Origin: Planctomycetaceae bacterium
GTDB lineage: Bacteria; Planctomycetota; Phycisphaerae; UBA1845; UTPLA1
Assembly (NCBI GenBank): GCA_011525745.1
Contig: WYBU01000089.1
Coordinates: forward strand, 1 to 64,000
Direction: 5' to 3'
DNA length: 64,000 nt
A program made the position numbers and the translations under genes. Under the pieces are notes generated by a model, which saw only the letters and a list, made by a program, of their open reading frames with translations, was not told the DNA's origin and ran no database searches. Below are positions 51,773 to 63,100 of the stretch, piece by piece. Within the stretch, counting starts at the first letter, position 1. Every line of letters begins with the position of its first letter.

Positions 51773-53236
51773 TCAGTATGTGAAGTTGACGTTTGGGTCG
51801 GTGTTTCCCGGCGCTGTGCCTCCAGCGGCGCCGGTAAAACCACCAGTGGTGAATGCGATGACCGCTTGGCACACGTTTCCGCTGGCGATGTCCCAGTGAA
51901 CGGTGTTGCCGGAGCAGGTGTTGCGTCGGATGATGTTGCCCGAACCGTCGACGTCGATCCCGCGCCGGTTGTCGGTGCAGTTATTGTCTTCGATGCGGTT
52001 GTCTGCGCCGGTCACAAAAATACCGGCGCCGTCTGTAGGAGCGAGGCCGTTGCCGTCACAAGTGTTCCCGCGCACGGTCGAGTCCGCCGTCACACGCACG
52101 CCGTTCAATGAGTTCTGAGAGGCGGTGCAAGCGGCAATCGTCGAGCCGTCGCCCGCCGCGATGCCGTCAGCGCCGTTCAGGCGCGCCGTGCAGTCGCGGA
52201 TCGTGCAGCCCGCGCCCGTGTTGACGCCGTTCAACCCGTTGCTCGACGTCGAGCATCCGCTGATCGTGCAGCCAAGCCCCGCGAGGATGCCGTTGCCCGT
52301 GTTGCCCACGGCCGTGGAACCGCTCACCGTGCTGTTCGGCGCGTTGACGCTGATGCCGTTCAGGCTGTTGCCGAAGGCCGTGCAGTGGGTGACCGTGCAG
52401 CCGCTTCCGGCCGAGATGCCCTGCTGTCCGTTTTCGCCCGCGGCGCATGCGATGATTGTTGTGCCGGACGAAATGCTGAAGCCACTGAGCGTGTTGCTCT
52501 GCGCCGTGCTGCGCGTGACGGTGCTGTTCGAACCGGCGGTGATTCCGATGCCCACGTTCTGTACGGCGCTGCACGCGGACACCGTGCTGTGCGCGCCGGC
52601 CGAGATGCCGCCGCCGCCCTGATTGCCCGTGGCAATGCACGACTCAAGAATCCCGCCGTTGCTGACAGCGATTCCGACAAACCCGTTCGAGGCCGCGCGG
52701 CAGCCACGCACCGTTGTGTGAAAGCCACCGCGGATGCCGAACAGACCATTTCCGGAAGCGACGACGTTTTCGACGAGCGACAGCTCGCCCCCGCCGGCCG
52801 CAAGCTCGATGCCGCTGCCGCCCCAGTCCTCGACTGTTCCGTTTCGGACGGTCAGGCGATGAATGCCGATGCTGAGGCTGCTGCGAACGCCGTCCGTCGA
52901 GCCAGGAACGCCGCGCACCGCGAACCCCATCAGATCAATGGTGACGCCGGCCGCGGCGATCTCGATTCCCGCCTTGCCCGCAACGCCGATCACGTTGCCG
53001 GTCACGTAATACGACCCCGGCTGCGTGATCTGGAACAGCGCGTCGGCGTTTCCGGGCGTGTTCTGCGCGTTGATCGCAACGCGCGGCTCCACCTGGTCGA
53101 GCGGCTTCATCGTCGGCCCGATCGGCCCGGCCGGCGGGTCCAGCTCGCCAGCCGCGGCGTTCATCGCCACCCATGTTGCCAGTGTCGCCGCGAAAATCAC
53201 GCACGTCGCGCCGATGGCCTTGCATGTTACGTTCAT
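51773..53236 (-). CDS. Secreted parallel beta-helix protein (first gene of the trio)
   Basis: A 487-residue protein, the longest of the three paralogues. ATG 53236 lies 7 bases after GAGGGTG; an upstream in-frame ATG at 53257 is less likely. It has a signal peptide, GELDPPAGPIGPTMKPLDQV, and a beta-helix of about fifteen short turns, each near 22-23 residues, with recurring G-C-T, A-C or H-C steps (GCTVTHCTAFGNSLNGIS, STVSGSTAVGNTGNGI, GCTISGCSTSSNGLNGV). The extra length compared with its neighbours comes from additional turns. Probably the lead gene of a three-gene operon. Confidence 0.83.
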   Translation of the reverse strand: MNVTCKAIGATCVIFAATLATWVAMNAAAGELDPPAGPIGPTMKPLDQVEPRVAINAQNTPGNADALFQITQPGSYYVTGNVIGVAGKAGIEIAAAGVTIDLMGFAVRGVPGSTDGVRSSLSIGIHRLTVRNGTVEDWGGSGIELAAGGGELSLVENVVASGNGLFGIRGGFHTTVRGCRAASNGFVGIAVSNGGILESCIATGNQGGGGISAGAHSTVSACSAVQNVGIGITAGSNSTVTRSTAQSNTLSGFSISSGTTIIACAAGENGQQGISAGSGCTVTHCTAFGNSLNGISVNAPNSTVSGSTAVGNTGNGILAGLGCTISGCSTSSNGLNGVNTGAGCTIRDCTARLNGADGIAAGDGSTIAACTASQNSLNGVRVTADSTVRGNTCDGNGLAPTDGAGIFVTGADNRIEDNNCTDNRRGIDVDGSGNIIRRNTCSGNTVHWDIASGNVCQAVIAFTTGGFTGAAGGTAPGNTDPNVNFTY

Positions 53237-53373
53237 GATTGTCACCCTCGCTTCCAACGCCCGCTCAGGGACGTTGCCCGATTGAATTCACCCTCTGGGC
53301 CACCCCGTCCGCGCGGCCTCGATGGCATCGCGAAACGCACTTCGGAATTCCTGAATGCGATGCACACCTCGCC

Positions 53374-53410
53374 CCAAAAGAGCGCTCCCCCGCATGTCGG
53401 AGGAGCGCTC
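53374..53410 (-). terminator. Rho-independent terminator after the small secreted protein gene
   Basis: Read on the minus strand: 9-bp stem GAGCGCTCC/GGAGCGCTC (arms 53402-53410 and 53380-53388), a 13-base loop, then TTTT directly after the stem. It lies 38 bases after the gene ending at 53448 and separates it from the beta-helix operon. Confidence 0.75.
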
Positions 53411-53447
53411 GTCGGTTGGTCGCCCCCCTCGGCGACCTCGCCGCGAC

Positions 53448-53858
53448 TTACTGTCGCTGTAGCTCGAACTCCACGTCGAAGTTGGCCGTCCCGTGCGCCC
53501 GGGCCGTCCCGACGAGGTTGCCGTCGTCGTCGATCGTGGCCGATACCAGGTAGGGAATCGTCACGTCCGGCGGATTCAGCAGTACCAAGTGGCCGAAGCC
53601 GTTGTTATTGATGTGTCCGGTGAGCGTGCCGGTCACGCCGTTGGCAAGATTCACCACCGTGCCGTTCAGCACGCCGGTCGCCGAGATGTCGTACGTCAGC
53701 GTGCCGAACCCGCCGGCGCTGGTCGTAAACGTACCCGCCCACGAACCGGCGAACGGACTGCTCGGCGGATACGCCGCCAGCGGCGCGGCAGCCACGATGC
53801 CGCATACGGCCGCCGCCAGTGCGGCCGGTACAACGATGGATCGGATGCGAAAAAACAT
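53448..53858 (-). CDS. Small secreted beta-rich protein
   Basis: A 136-residue protein with a signal peptide (MFFRIRSIVVPAALAAAVCG...) after a strong GGGAGG site 6 bases before the ATG. The mature part (SSPFAGSWAGTFTTSAGGFG, NGTVVNLANGVTGTLTGHIN, VSATIDDDGNLVGTARAHG) has the alternating short strands of a small beta-barrel, reminiscent of the protein at 40348. A classic terminator follows. No family was recognised; export and good expression are likely. Confidence 0.75.
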   Translation of the reverse strand: MFFRIRSIVVPAALAAAVCGIVAAAPLAAYPPSSPFAGSWAGTFTTSAGGFGTLTYDISATGVLNGTVVNLANGVTGTLTGHINNNGFGHLVLLNPPDVTIPYLVSATIDDDGNLVGTARAHGTANFDVEFELQRQ

Positions 53859-53999
53859 GTCAAACCTCCCGTGAAAAGCGGTCCGCATCACGGACCCTGC
53901 CCGGCAAGCGCGTGCGGACCCCGGAATCGCGCTCGCCGGCGCCGGACGGCCCCTTGCCGCCGCGGCCGAATCACTTTGAACGTGTCTGAAGAAGCTCAA

Positions 54000-54048
54000 T
54001 CGAACCGCGGCCCTGAACGCGACCAGTGCGTGAGCGTGAAGGGAGCGG
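54000..54048 (+). repeat. Interrupted copy of the CCGCGACC...AGGGAGCGG repeat
   Basis: TCGAACCGCGGCCCTGAACG, then CGACCAGTGCGTGAGCGTGA, then AGGGAGCGG: the halves of the repeat seen at 14299 and 29694 with an insertion between them. It is the only recognisable feature in the 303 bases from 53859 to 54161. Confidence 0.5.
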
Positions 54049-54161
54049 CGAGTTGCCGTCGGCACAATCGTTACGCATTCCTGCGACTATTTGCTCTCAA
54101 TGGGGCATTTCACTCACGTTCCCAAGGCGCCATCGGCGCGGCCGAAGCGCCAAGAAAACCG

Positions 54162-55676
54162 TTAAGGCAACCCCAACGCGATGACCGCGCCGCCGATCGG
54201 AACGTGAAAGAAGTCGAACACTGTACTCATCACGTCGCCCCCGCCCAGGTAAACCCGGCCGCGCGAAATCGACGGTCCGCTCGACTGCCCGCCGAAGTTC
54301 GCCTGCAACAGCAGCGCCCCGTTGCCGGCGTCCAGCGCGTAGAACGTGCCGTCCAGCGACTGCACGTACACGACACCGTTGGCCACCGCCGTTCCCGCGA
54401 TAATCGGGCCGGCCGTGTCGAAGTGCCAAAGTTCCTGCGTCCCGTCGGGCGAAATGGCGAACAACACGCCGCCCTGCGGCTGACCGCCCGAAAACGGGTC
54501 GAACCAGTAATTGCCCGTCGCGAAGTTCACCCCGTTTTCCGACGCGCTGTCCATGTGAAAACCCCCCAGCGTTCCGCCCGGCAGGTACTGCACCGGCGAC
54601 GCCACCGGCGTCCCCGTCGCAGCGTCGAGCACGTGGAAGAAGCCGCTCTTCTGACCCGCCGCGACCAGCAACCGGCCCTGCACGCGGTAGAGCTGCGGTG
54701 AATCGCCGAAGTCGAAGTCCGGCGGATCATCCGGATCGACCGGCAGATAGGAGAAGTTCCACGTATCGTCGGCGGTCATCTGCGAGACCCAGCGGATGCT
54801 GCCGTCTTCGGCGTTCAGCGCGATCAGCGCGTCGCTCGTTTCCGTCGCCGGCGGGCCGTAGTTGTTGCTGGTTCCGACGAAAATGGTCCGGGATGCGTGA
54901 TCGTAAGCCGGCGTGCCCCAGACCGTCGCGCCGGACGGACCGATGCTGCCGTCCGGATTGACCTGCGGCTCGCCGACAAGATACGTCTGCCAGACGATGC
55001 GGCCGTCGGCCGGATCGAGCAGGATCACCGAGCCGCGGAAGGTGAATCCGGGGTAGCTCGGATCGATCGCCGGCAGCGCCAGTTCATACGACGAAATGCC
55101 GTACGCCACGTAGCGCCCGGCCATCGTCCCCGCGCCGAAAATCGCCTGGAACGGATGGCCCCCGGGGAACAGCGGGTCGCACGGCGGACGGATCGTCCAG
55201 CGCAACGCCCCGGTGCCGCGCTCCAGACCGTGAATCTGCCCGGCCGTGTCGCCGAAAATCACGGTGCGATTCGTCACCAGCAGGCTGTTGGTGATCTTGG
55301 CGCCCAGCAGCGAGGGAATCACGATCGTGTCGTTTTTCCACCGCAGCGATCCGTCGCTGTTGATGGCGTAAACGAAGCCCATCGAGTCGGCGGCGTAAAT
55401 GATGTTGCCGACCACCGCCGGCGTGCCCGCCACGGCGCCATCGGTCGGAAAGCTCCACAGCACTTGCAGCCCGGACACGTTGTTCGGCCGCAACTGCGTC
55501 TCGGCGAAATTGCAGCGCGAACCATCCGGGGAACGGTTGTACATCGGCCAGTCGTTGGGATTGTGCGAGATGACATCCGCCCCCGGCTGCCCGGGCGGAG
55601 GCCCGGAACCCGGCACGCCGAACGCGCCGCTCGCGACAACGGCCAGAAACGCCAGGGAAATGCTGCGACTGAACAT
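54162..55676 (-). CDS. Secreted PQQ-binding-like beta-propeller protein
   Basis: A 504-residue protein. The signal peptide starts at 55676 after CAGGAGGAT. The mature part opens DWPMYNRSPDGSRCNFAETQL, the usual start of PQQ-type propellers, then blades with GTPAVVGNIIYAADSMGFVYA, VWGTPAYDHASRTIFVGTSN, GIAGTAVANGVVYVQSLDGT-like strands and DAATGTPVASPV. An asparagine-tryptophan blade closure pattern is partly visible. The cofactor-binding disulfide and metal residues of true PQQ alcohol dehydrogenases are not evident, so a structural or BamB-like role is also possible. Monocistronic; secreted. Confidence 0.8.
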   Translation of the reverse strand: MFSRSISLAFLAVVASGAFGVPGSGPPPGQPGADVISHNPNDWPMYNRSPDGSRCNFAETQLRPNNVSGLQVLWSFPTDGAVAGTPAVVGNIIYAADSMGFVYAINSDGSLRWKNDTIVIPSLLGAKITNSLLVTNRTVIFGDTAGQIHGLERGTGALRWTIRPPCDPLFPGGHPFQAIFGAGTMAGRYVAYGISSYELALPAIDPSYPGFTFRGSVILLDPADGRIVWQTYLVGEPQVNPDGSIGPSGATVWGTPAYDHASRTIFVGTSNNYGPPATETSDALIALNAEDGSIRWVSQMTADDTWNFSYLPVDPDDPPDFDFGDSPQLYRVQGRLLVAAGQKSGFFHVLDAATGTPVASPVQYLPGGTLGGFHMDSASENGVNFATGNYWFDPFSGGQPQGGVLFAISPDGTQELWHFDTAGPIIAGTAVANGVVYVQSLDGTFYALDAGNGALLLQANFGGQSSGPSISRGRVYLGGGDVMSTVFDFFHVPIGGAVIALGLP

Positions 55677-55887
55677 GGCAATCCTCCTGTGTGAAAGGGT
55701 CCGCGGCCCGAATGACAAGGAGTGAACGCGTGCGGACCGAAGAGTCGCGTTCGCCATCGCCGGCCGGCCGACCGCCGCCCCGGCTGTACTTGAAGGCGCA
55801 AGCCGCGTCGCCCAAGCGCCGGGAAAACCGAGACCACATCAGGAAAAGAAGGGGATTGCGTGCCTTTTACGCCGGCAATCGGCAGGA

Positions 55888-58800
55888 TCACGGCCGTTCG
55901 ACCGGTCCGGTCGGCAAAGAATCGTTCGCTTGCTCGCCGCTCGGTTCGTGCTCGGCAAGTCGCCCGCGCCACTCGGCGGCCTGGGCGTCGTGGCCCGCGG
56001 ACGCGTCGGCCTTGTGCCACGCCTCGTACAGCACGGCAAGCAGTTCAATCGTATCGCGGGTCCGCTCGTGGACGGCGCCAAGCGCCGCGGTTTGAATCGT
56101 GTGCGCCTCCAGCAGATGGCGCTCGGCGTCCGCAAATCGCTCCAGCTTCAGCAGCGTGCGGCCGTAATGAAACAAGTACAGCCCCAGGTCCGGGTGCGCC
56201 GCCGGCAACATCGCCCGCCCGCGCTCGACGGCCTCGGACCCCAGTCGCTCGGCCTCTTCGAACTTTCCCATGTCGCTCAACAGCGCCCCGAGCGTGTCGA
56301 TCGATCCGAGCGTTTCGGGATCGTTCTCGCCCAGCAGGCGGCGGCGTTTTTCCGCCGCCTCACGGATCAGTGGTTCGGCGTCGAGCAAGCGGCGCTGAAG
56401 GTGCATCACAACGCCGAGATTGTGCATCGATAGCAGCGTGTGGGGATGGTCGTCGCCCAGTAGATGTCGACGCCGCTCCAGCGCTTCGCGCAGCAGCGGT
56501 TCCGCCTCGTCGTAGCGCTCCTGCGCCTGGTACACAAAGCTCATGTTGTTCATCGCCGACATCGTGCTAGGATGGTTGTCGCCGAGGGCGCGCCGAAAGC
56601 CGTCCAGCGCTTCGCGCGCGTAAGGCGCCGCCTCGGAATACTTGCCCTGCGAACGAAGCGCCGTGGCCAGGTTGAGGATCGCGGACAACGTGAAGAGATG
56701 GTTGTCTCCGAGCACGCGGCGATAGCCCGCGACCGCTTCGCGCAACAGCGATTCCGCTTCGCTGTATTCGCCTTTCGCGATGAGCAGCAGCCCCAGATTG
56801 GTGGTCGACGCGAGCGTATCGGGGTGTTCCTTGCGCAACACGCGACGGCGTCCCTCCAGCGCCTCTCGCTGAAGCGCCTCCGCTTCCTCCAGATTTCCCA
56901 GTTCCCTCAGCAGCGATCCGAGGGCGAACATCGAAACCAGAGTGTCCGCATCGTCGTTCCCCAGAACGCGCCGCCGAGCCGCCAGCGCCGCGCGAAAAGC
57001 CTCCTCCGCTTCGGTGCGACGGCCCTGTGCACGCCGCAGAAAACCCAGATTGTTCAGCGCGCGCAGCGTGGACGCGTCCTCATCTCCCAGCAGCCGCCTG
57101 TGCTTGTCCAACGCTTCCACGTAGAGCGGTTCCGCCTCGTCCAGCCGGCCCAGGTCCTTCAGCAGGATTCCCATGCTCACGATCGAAATCACCGTCTGAA
57201 TGTGATCCTTGCCCTGCTCGCGGCGGCGCAGTTCCACGGCTTCGCGCATCGGCGCAACGGCTCGGTCGAGCAGCCCGAAGCCGCGGAACGTCTCCGCCAC
57301 CGTCTGATACAAGCGCGCCCGGACCAGCGGCTGATCCGGGAACTGTGCATCAATCGCGCGCAAGGCGCGTTGCAGGATGTTTTCATCCACCATGTGCAAT
57401 GCGACGTTCGTGAAGTTCACCGCGCCCAGCGCCGATTCCAGTTCCTCCATGCGCGCCGCGATCTGTTCCGGCCCGACGCCCGCGCGCGCCATCGCGCTGC
57501 GCGCCTCGTCCAAAACGCCTGAACGTAGAGACGCGCCCATGCGCTGCGGATGGATTCCGGATAGTTGGCTGGCCTGAAACTCCGCCACCAGCTCCAGCTC
57601 CGCCGACCGCCGATCCGCCTCCTCGCGGGCGCGCAGCGCCTCCGCCGCTTCGCGTTCGGCACGGTCGGCCTCGGCGATGGCGCGCCGCTCGTTGAATTCA
57701 GACGCTTCGCGTAACCGGCCCTGTTCGCGCTCCGCCGACAGGGCCCGTACCATCCCCAGCGTCGTGCCGACGATCCCCAGCACCAGCGTCGCCACGATCA
57801 CCGCGCCGGCCAGCACCCCCACCTGGTGCCGCCGTACAAACTTCGTGAGCCGGTACATCCGTCCCGGCGGCGCCGCCGTGATCGGTTCGCCATTCAGATG
57901 CCGCTGTACGTCGGCCGCCAGTCCGTTGGCCGTCTCGTACCGCCGCGTGCGGTCCTTCTCCAAGCACCGCATCACGATCCAGTCCAGATCGCCGCGGATC
58001 ATCCGCGTCAGCCGCGCCGGTTCGACGTGGCGCCGCGCCGCCACGCTCGGAAGACCGTCCAGCGTGCTCAGCCGCGCGCTTGGCGTCGGCGGATCCTCCT
58101 CCCGGATGATCCGTTGAATCTCCGCGAACGCCGCGCTGCGCAGCCGCTTCGGATCGAACGGCAACGCCCCGGTCAGCAGTTCGTACAGCAGCACGCCCAG
58201 GCTGTAGATGTCGCTGCGCGTGTCGATGTCGCTGGCCGTCATCTCGGCCTGCTCGGGAGACATGTATTCCGGCGTGCCGATGAGCTGCCGATGCTCCGTG
58301 AAGAGCGTCTTCTCGGTCAGCCTGGCGCTGGTCGCCTTGGCGACTCCGAAGTCGATCACCTTGGGCACGGCCTTCCCGTCGGTGCTCGTCACCAGCACGT
58401 TCGACGGCTTGATGTCGCGATGGATGATCCCCTTCTGATGCGCGTGCTGTACCGCGTGGCACACCTGCATGAACAGCGCCAGCCGCTCGTCGATCCCCAG
58501 GTTGTTCCGGTCGCAGTACTCGGTAATCGGTTCTCCGCGCACCAGTTCCATCACGAAGTAGGGCCGCCCCGCCGCCGTCGCACCGGCGTCGAACACCCGT
58601 GCGATGTGCGGATGCTCCATCAACGCCAGCGCCTGGCGCTCGGCCTCGAACCGCGCGATCACCTGGCGCGTGTCCATCCCCAGTTTGATGATCTTCAGCG
58701 CCACCCGCCGCCGCACCGGCGACTCCTGATCGGCCATGAACACCGATCCGAATCCCCCTTCGCCGATCTGTTGCAGCAGCTTGTAAGGCCCGATCTTCGC

Positions 58801-59034
58801 GCCGACCGCCTCGGCCGTCGCCGGGATGCGCGCCGCCGGCGCCGGCTCGGCCTCGCGCGCCGTCGGCGACGCCAGGAACGCCCCGGCTGCCTCGTGGATC
58901 GCCAGCAAGTCCTCGACCTCGGCCCGCAGCGCGGCGTCCCCGCCGCAGGCCCGCTCAACAAGCGCCGCGCGCTCCTCGGCCGGCAAGTCCAGCGCGTCGT
59001 TGAAAATCTCCTTGGCCGTCGACGACCGATTCAT
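55888..59034 (-). CDS. Giant Ser/Thr protein kinase with TPR tail
   Basis: A 1048-residue kinase starting [20 protein letters not shown] at 59034, behind a GAG/GCGGG ribosome site. The kinase domain (about residues 80-385) has [39 protein letters not shown] and YMSPEQAEM, all canonical. A single membrane helix follows (about 420-445), then a coiled coil and about ten tetratricopeptide repeats of the kinesin-light-chain type ([58 protein letters not shown]). It follows an ECF sigma factor by about 86 bases. Likely senses envelope signals through the TPR region and controls the sigma factor. Confidence 0.9.
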   Translation of the reverse strand: MNRSSTAKEIFNDALDLPAEERAALVERACGGDAALRAEVEDLLAIHEAAGAFLASPTAREAEPAPAARIPATAEAVGAKIGPYKLLQQIGEGGFGSVFMADQESPVRRRVALKIIKLGMDTRQVIARFEAERQALALMEHPHIARVFDAGATAAGRPYFVMELVRGEPITEYCDRNNLGIDERLALFMQVCHAVQHAHQKGIIHRDIKPSNVLVTSTDGKAVPKVIDFGVAKATSARLTEKTLFTEHRQLIGTPEYMSPEQAEMTASDIDTRSDIYSLGVLLYELLTGALPFDPKRLRSAAFAEIQRIIREEDPPTPSARLSTLDGLPSVAARRHVEPARLTRMIRGDLDWIVMRCLEKDRTRRYETANGLAADVQRHLNGEPITAAPPGRMYRLTKFVRRHQVGVLAGAVIVATLVLGIVGTTLGMVRALSAEREQGRLREASEFNERRAIAEADRAEREAAEALRAREEADRRSAELELVAEFQASQLSGIHPQRMGASLRSGVLDEARSAMARAGVGPEQIAARMEELESALGAVNFTNVALHMVDENILQRALRAIDAQFPDQPLVRARLYQTVAETFRGFGLLDRAVAPMREAVELRRREQGKDHIQTVISIVSMGILLKDLGRLDEAEPLYVEALDKHRRLLGDEDASTLRALNNLGFLRRAQGRRTEAEEAFRAALAARRRVLGNDDADTLVSMFALGSLLRELGNLEEAEALQREALEGRRRVLRKEHPDTLASTTNLGLLLIAKGEYSEAESLLREAVAGYRRVLGDNHLFTLSAILNLATALRSQGKYSEAAPYAREALDGFRRALGDNHPSTMSAMNNMSFVYQAQERYDEAEPLLREALERRRHLLGDDHPHTLLSMHNLGVVMHLQRRLLDAEPLIREAAEKRRRLLGENDPETLGSIDTLGALLSDMGKFEEAERLGSEAVERGRAMLPAAHPDLGLYLFHYGRTLLKLERFADAERHLLEAHTIQTAALGAVHERTRDTIELLAVLYEAWHKADASAGHDAQAAEWRGRLAEHEPSGEQANDSLPTGPVERP

Positions 59035-59120
59035 ACCCGCCCGCTCCTCACCACATGACCAACCCCTGCCCCCCTTTGGAACCGACCACCGACCTCTGCA
59101 TTTTTCTGACGGCTGATGGA

Positions 59121-59696
59121 TTACGCCTCGCTTCCCTTGAGTGCGCGCAACAAGAACGCCCGCGCATACGCCCACTCGCGATCCACCTGCCGTGGCGATA
59201 TCCCCAGCACGTCGGCGACCTGATCACCCGTCAGTCCCGCGAAAAACCGCAGCCGCACGACGCGCGCGGCGTCGGCGTCATGTTCTTCCAGGCGCGAAAT
59301 CGCCTCGTCCAGCGCCAACGTTTCGTCCGCGTTCTCGTCGCGCGCCAGATCGGCCACGTTCTCAATGCCGGCCACGCGGCGCAGGCCGCCGCCGCGCTTG
59401 CCCGCCGCCTTTCGTCGCGCGTGATCGATCAGAATGCGCCTCATCGCTTCGGCGGCCGCTGCGTAGAACCGCGCCCGATCGGCCCCGGCCAGTCCGGCCG
59501 GCGCGATGCGTAGATAGGCTTCGTGCACCAGCGCCGTCGCCGTCAGCGTGTGACCGGGGCGCTCGCCGTTCAACTGCCGCTGCGCGATGGCGCGCAGCGT
59601 CGCATACACCGTCGCCGCCAGCTCCCCCCGATCTGCCGGCGCCTCCGGCGGCGTCCGGCCCGACCCGTCCCGCCGCTCGTCCTCTTCCGGCTGCAC
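59121..59696 (-). CDS. ECF-type RNA polymerase sigma factor, kinase-linked group
   Basis: A 191-residue sigma factor starting with GTG at 59696. Region 2: [53 protein letters not shown]. Region 4: [30 protein letters not shown], a helix-turn-helix of the same type as the factor at 39538. The kinase downstream on the same strand is the likely regulator; no anti-sigma gene is seen. An acidic Pro/Arg leader of 20 residues precedes region 2, and a later start is possible. Confidence 0.88.
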   Translation of the reverse strand: MQPEEDERRDGSGRTPPEAPADRGELAATVYATLRAIAQRQLNGERPGHTLTATALVHEAYLRIAPAGLAGADRARFYAAAAEAMRRILIDHARRKAAGKRGGGLRRVAGIENVADLARDENADETLALDEAISRLEEHDADAARVVRLRFFAGLTGDQVADVLGISPRQVDREWAYARAFLLRALKGSEA

Positions 59697-60118
59697 GATA
59701 AACGAACATCATACCCCTCGCCGGCGCAAGAAGCGCCGCAAATTCGCCCCCACGCAAGCCGTCGTCCACGCTGCGTGCAGCTCAACGTTCGCATTTCGGC
59801 CAATGGAACGGCCCTGGCGGCCGCGCCTTTGCGGTTGTACGTTCGAGTCGTGCACGACGGCCGTGTGACCGCCCCGAACCGCCCGGACGCCCCCAAGACC
59901 GCGGCCCCGCTCGACAATTCTTTCTAGACGTTGACAGGTTGGGTTGGGCTGGATTCCCACCGCGCGCACGGGTACCATACATGGACGGGACGGGCCGGAT
60001 TTGCACGCTTGACATTCGCATCATGCGGACGGGTATGTTGCCCGGTGGATCTGTGCGCTTCGACGATGCAAACACAAGCCAGTCTGCTCGTGACCGCAGT
60101 TTCTGAAAGGCCGACTGC
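59697..60118. other. Divergent intergenic region
   Basis: This 422-base gap between the sigma factor and the NHL lipoprotein has no gene-like frame with family features. It includes a possible promoter near 60009-60039 and another TTGACA at 59931 without a good -10. No repeat of the families described elsewhere was found. Confidence 0.4.
60009..60039 (+). promoter_or_regulatory. Possible promoter of the NHL lipoprotein gene
   Basis: TTGACA at 60009-60014, a 19-base spacer and TATGTT at 60034-60039, 80 bases before the ATG. The -35 matches consensus; the spacer is longer than ideal and the -10 is weak. Confidence 0.3.
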
Positions 60119-63100
60119 ATGTCCCGATCACCGAACACGGCCGTTTCACGGGGGATTCTGACACGACTGACGCCGTTCCCCTTCTGCCACAGAAACCTTG
60201 TGCCGGCCTTGCTCACTCTCCTCCTGGCCGCCGGCTGCCCTCCAGCGGCCGCGCCGCTGCCGGATGGTCCGGGGGGACTTCCGCCCGGCCCGCCGGTCTC
60301 GCAGGAAACGATGGCGCACTTCGCCGTGGGGCTGGACGCCGCGCTGGTAAATGCCATCGCCCCGCTTCTCGACGCGCTCGCCAGCAGCCCGGCCGCGCCG
60401 AACGCCTACGCGCGGCTCGACGTGACGGACGTGCCCGGCGCGATCGGCGTTGCGCGGATCAGTGGCGCGATTGGCACACAGCGATTTCCGGCGCGCTACG
60501 AACTATCCATCCTGTTCGATGCCTACTCGCCCGACGGCGTCACCTCCTTTGACGGTCCGATCGAGTTCAACTTCGTACTCGACGAAACGCTCAATCCGCC
60601 GGTTCCGTATGGCCTGTACCGCGGCTCACTGACGCTGGGCGGAACCTTCGGCGGATCGGTCGCGCTCCACGGCATGACGGCGGACGGGCTGACCAGCGCC
60701 CTCCGCGTGACCGGCGACGGCATCGACCTGCTCCTCGGCGGCGAGCCGCCTGCGTTCCTGACCTACGTCTCGACCCTTGCCGGCACGGGCGAACCGGGGT
60801 TTGCCGACGGCCCTGGAGCGGAGGCCAGGTTCGACACCCCTTCGGGCATCGCGGTGGACCGGGACGGCGTGGTCTATGTAGCCGATACGAACAACGGCGC
60901 GATCCGTGAAATCGGCCTTGATGGCATGGTCAGCACCATTCCCATCCTCGGCCAGCACCAGTTGGAACAGCCCTTCGACCTCGGTTTCGACAGCAAGGGA
61001 AAACTGGTTGTCAGTGACCGCGTCAGCGGCCACGGCAGCGACGACGCGCCGCTGGTGCGGCTCACCGTCCGTGGCGACGACCGCGGCGCCCTCACCCCGA
61101 TCATCAGCGGAACGGATGACTACCTCGACTCCGGCTTTCCGCTCTGCCCGATCGCCACCCATCACAGTTGCGATGGCCGCTCGCCGATCGCCTCGCTGCC
61201 CTGGGCCTCGGGGATCGACGTGCAGAACCAAAGCGTGCTGGTGGCGCAGTCGGCCTTGGGGGCGGGCTTGAAGCTGGCCCTGCCGGACGGCTACCTGATG
61301 ACCGTCCTCGACCTGGCGGCCGTGGCCGGCACGGTTTGCGACGAGGCCAACCCCGGCGCGCCGGCGGACCTGGCCCGCGGCAACAACGGCGAAATCTACT
61401 TTACGACCGGCTGCCACGCGGTGCGCGTGTCCGAGGCGGACGGAACCGTGCGCACGCTCGCCGGACGGCTCCAGACCGAGCTGGAATTCGCCGACGGTTT
61501 CGGCGAGGACGCACGTTTTTCCTATCCGAAAGGGCTTGCCTTCGACGGCGAGCGCTACCTGTACGTCGCCGATCACACCAACTGCGCCATCCGACGGATC
61601 GACGTGGAGACCGGCGAGACGACGCGCGTGGCGGGCTGCCGGGCCCACACCGCGGGCTTCGAGTGCAACAACGATTGCGGCTTGCGCGACGGCCCCGGCG
61701 ACTACGCCCTGTTCGAAGGGCCGCAGAACGTCGCCCTCGACCGCTGGGGCGATCTGTACGTTGTCGAAAGCCGCAATCACGCCGTCCGCCTGATCCGCAT
61801 CATCGCCGATCCGTTCCGCGAGCCGAGCGTCCATCGCTTCGATCCGGCGGTCATGCAGCAGGGCGAAACCGGTACGCTCACGATCAGGGGACGAAACCTG
61901 GCGTCCCTCGAGTCCGTCGACCTTGGCGAGGGCATCACGGTGTCCGTCGAAGTGGCCGGCTACCAGCAGGCAACGGCGGCGATCACAGTCGCGGAGGACG
62001 CCCCGCCCGGCCCGCGGCGCATGATCGTGCGCACCGCCTTCGGCGTTTTCACGACGCCCGAAGACCTGCAATTCACGGTGCTGGCCGACTCGCGCGGCGG
62101 CATCCAGGTCGAGACCATCGCCGGGACCGGCTCAGCCACGCCGGACACGCTGAATTACGGGCTGGCACAGAACACCACGTTCGCGTTTCCCGGCGGGATG
62201 CACGCCGTGTCGCCCGACCGGCTGCTGGTCGCCGATCCCGTCGAGCAGCGCATCCGGCTGATCGCCACGCGCGTCGGCGCGGTCGAGGAGTTCTTCGAAC
62301 TAATGGTCTACGCCGCCAGCGGAACCGGCGTCGACGTGCTCGGCGGGGTGCTCGGCATCTTCGACGGGCTACAGCGGATCCTGGACAACTTCGGACTGGG
62401 CGCCGGCATCGTCGGCCAGGGCGAAGATGTGCTGCGCGACCTCGCCGAGGCCGCCGTGGACGACATCTGCAACACCCTCGGCGCGGGCGACTGCACGTGG
62501 CTCAGCCTGCCGTGGGCCGGCCTGCCGTACGCGCCCGGCACGACGGACGGCTTCCGCCTCAGCGCCCGGTTCTACTTCCCGACGGACGTCTGGGCCTCGC
62601 CGACGCAGTTCGGCGTCAACAGCCGCTTCTACGTTGCCGACACCGGCAACCAGACCATTCGCGTGGTGGGCTACGACGTCGAGCATCAGCAGGACGCGCC
62701 CATGCAGGTCTTCACGACCGACCGCCAGCCGGATTACCCCTTCGCCGTGACGCCGGAAAACACGTCGGTGTACGCCTCCGTGCCGTCGTCTATGCTGCTG
62801 TCGCAGCTCAGCCTGAACTCCGGAGCGGTCAACGGGGATTACGCGGCCATCCCGCGCGGCGTGCCGCTCGGCATCGCAACGCATGACAGCGACTCCGCCA
62901 CGGACGAGCGCTCGGCCTTCGTCGCCGACCCGCTGAACGCCACGATCTGGCGGGTGGTCAACAACAACGGCGTGGCCGAGATCAAGAACATCCGCGGCGA
63001 CGTGCCGTCCTTCGTCATCGGCGACTGTGTCGACGGCCCGGCGACCTTCGCCACATGGGGCGCGCCGATGGACGTGGCAGTCGCTCAGGATGGCGCCGTC

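Noticed and set aside
59931..59960. TTGACA promoter upstream of the NHL gene
   Set aside because: No acceptable -10 at 16-19 bases; the TTGACA at 60009 is the better candidate.
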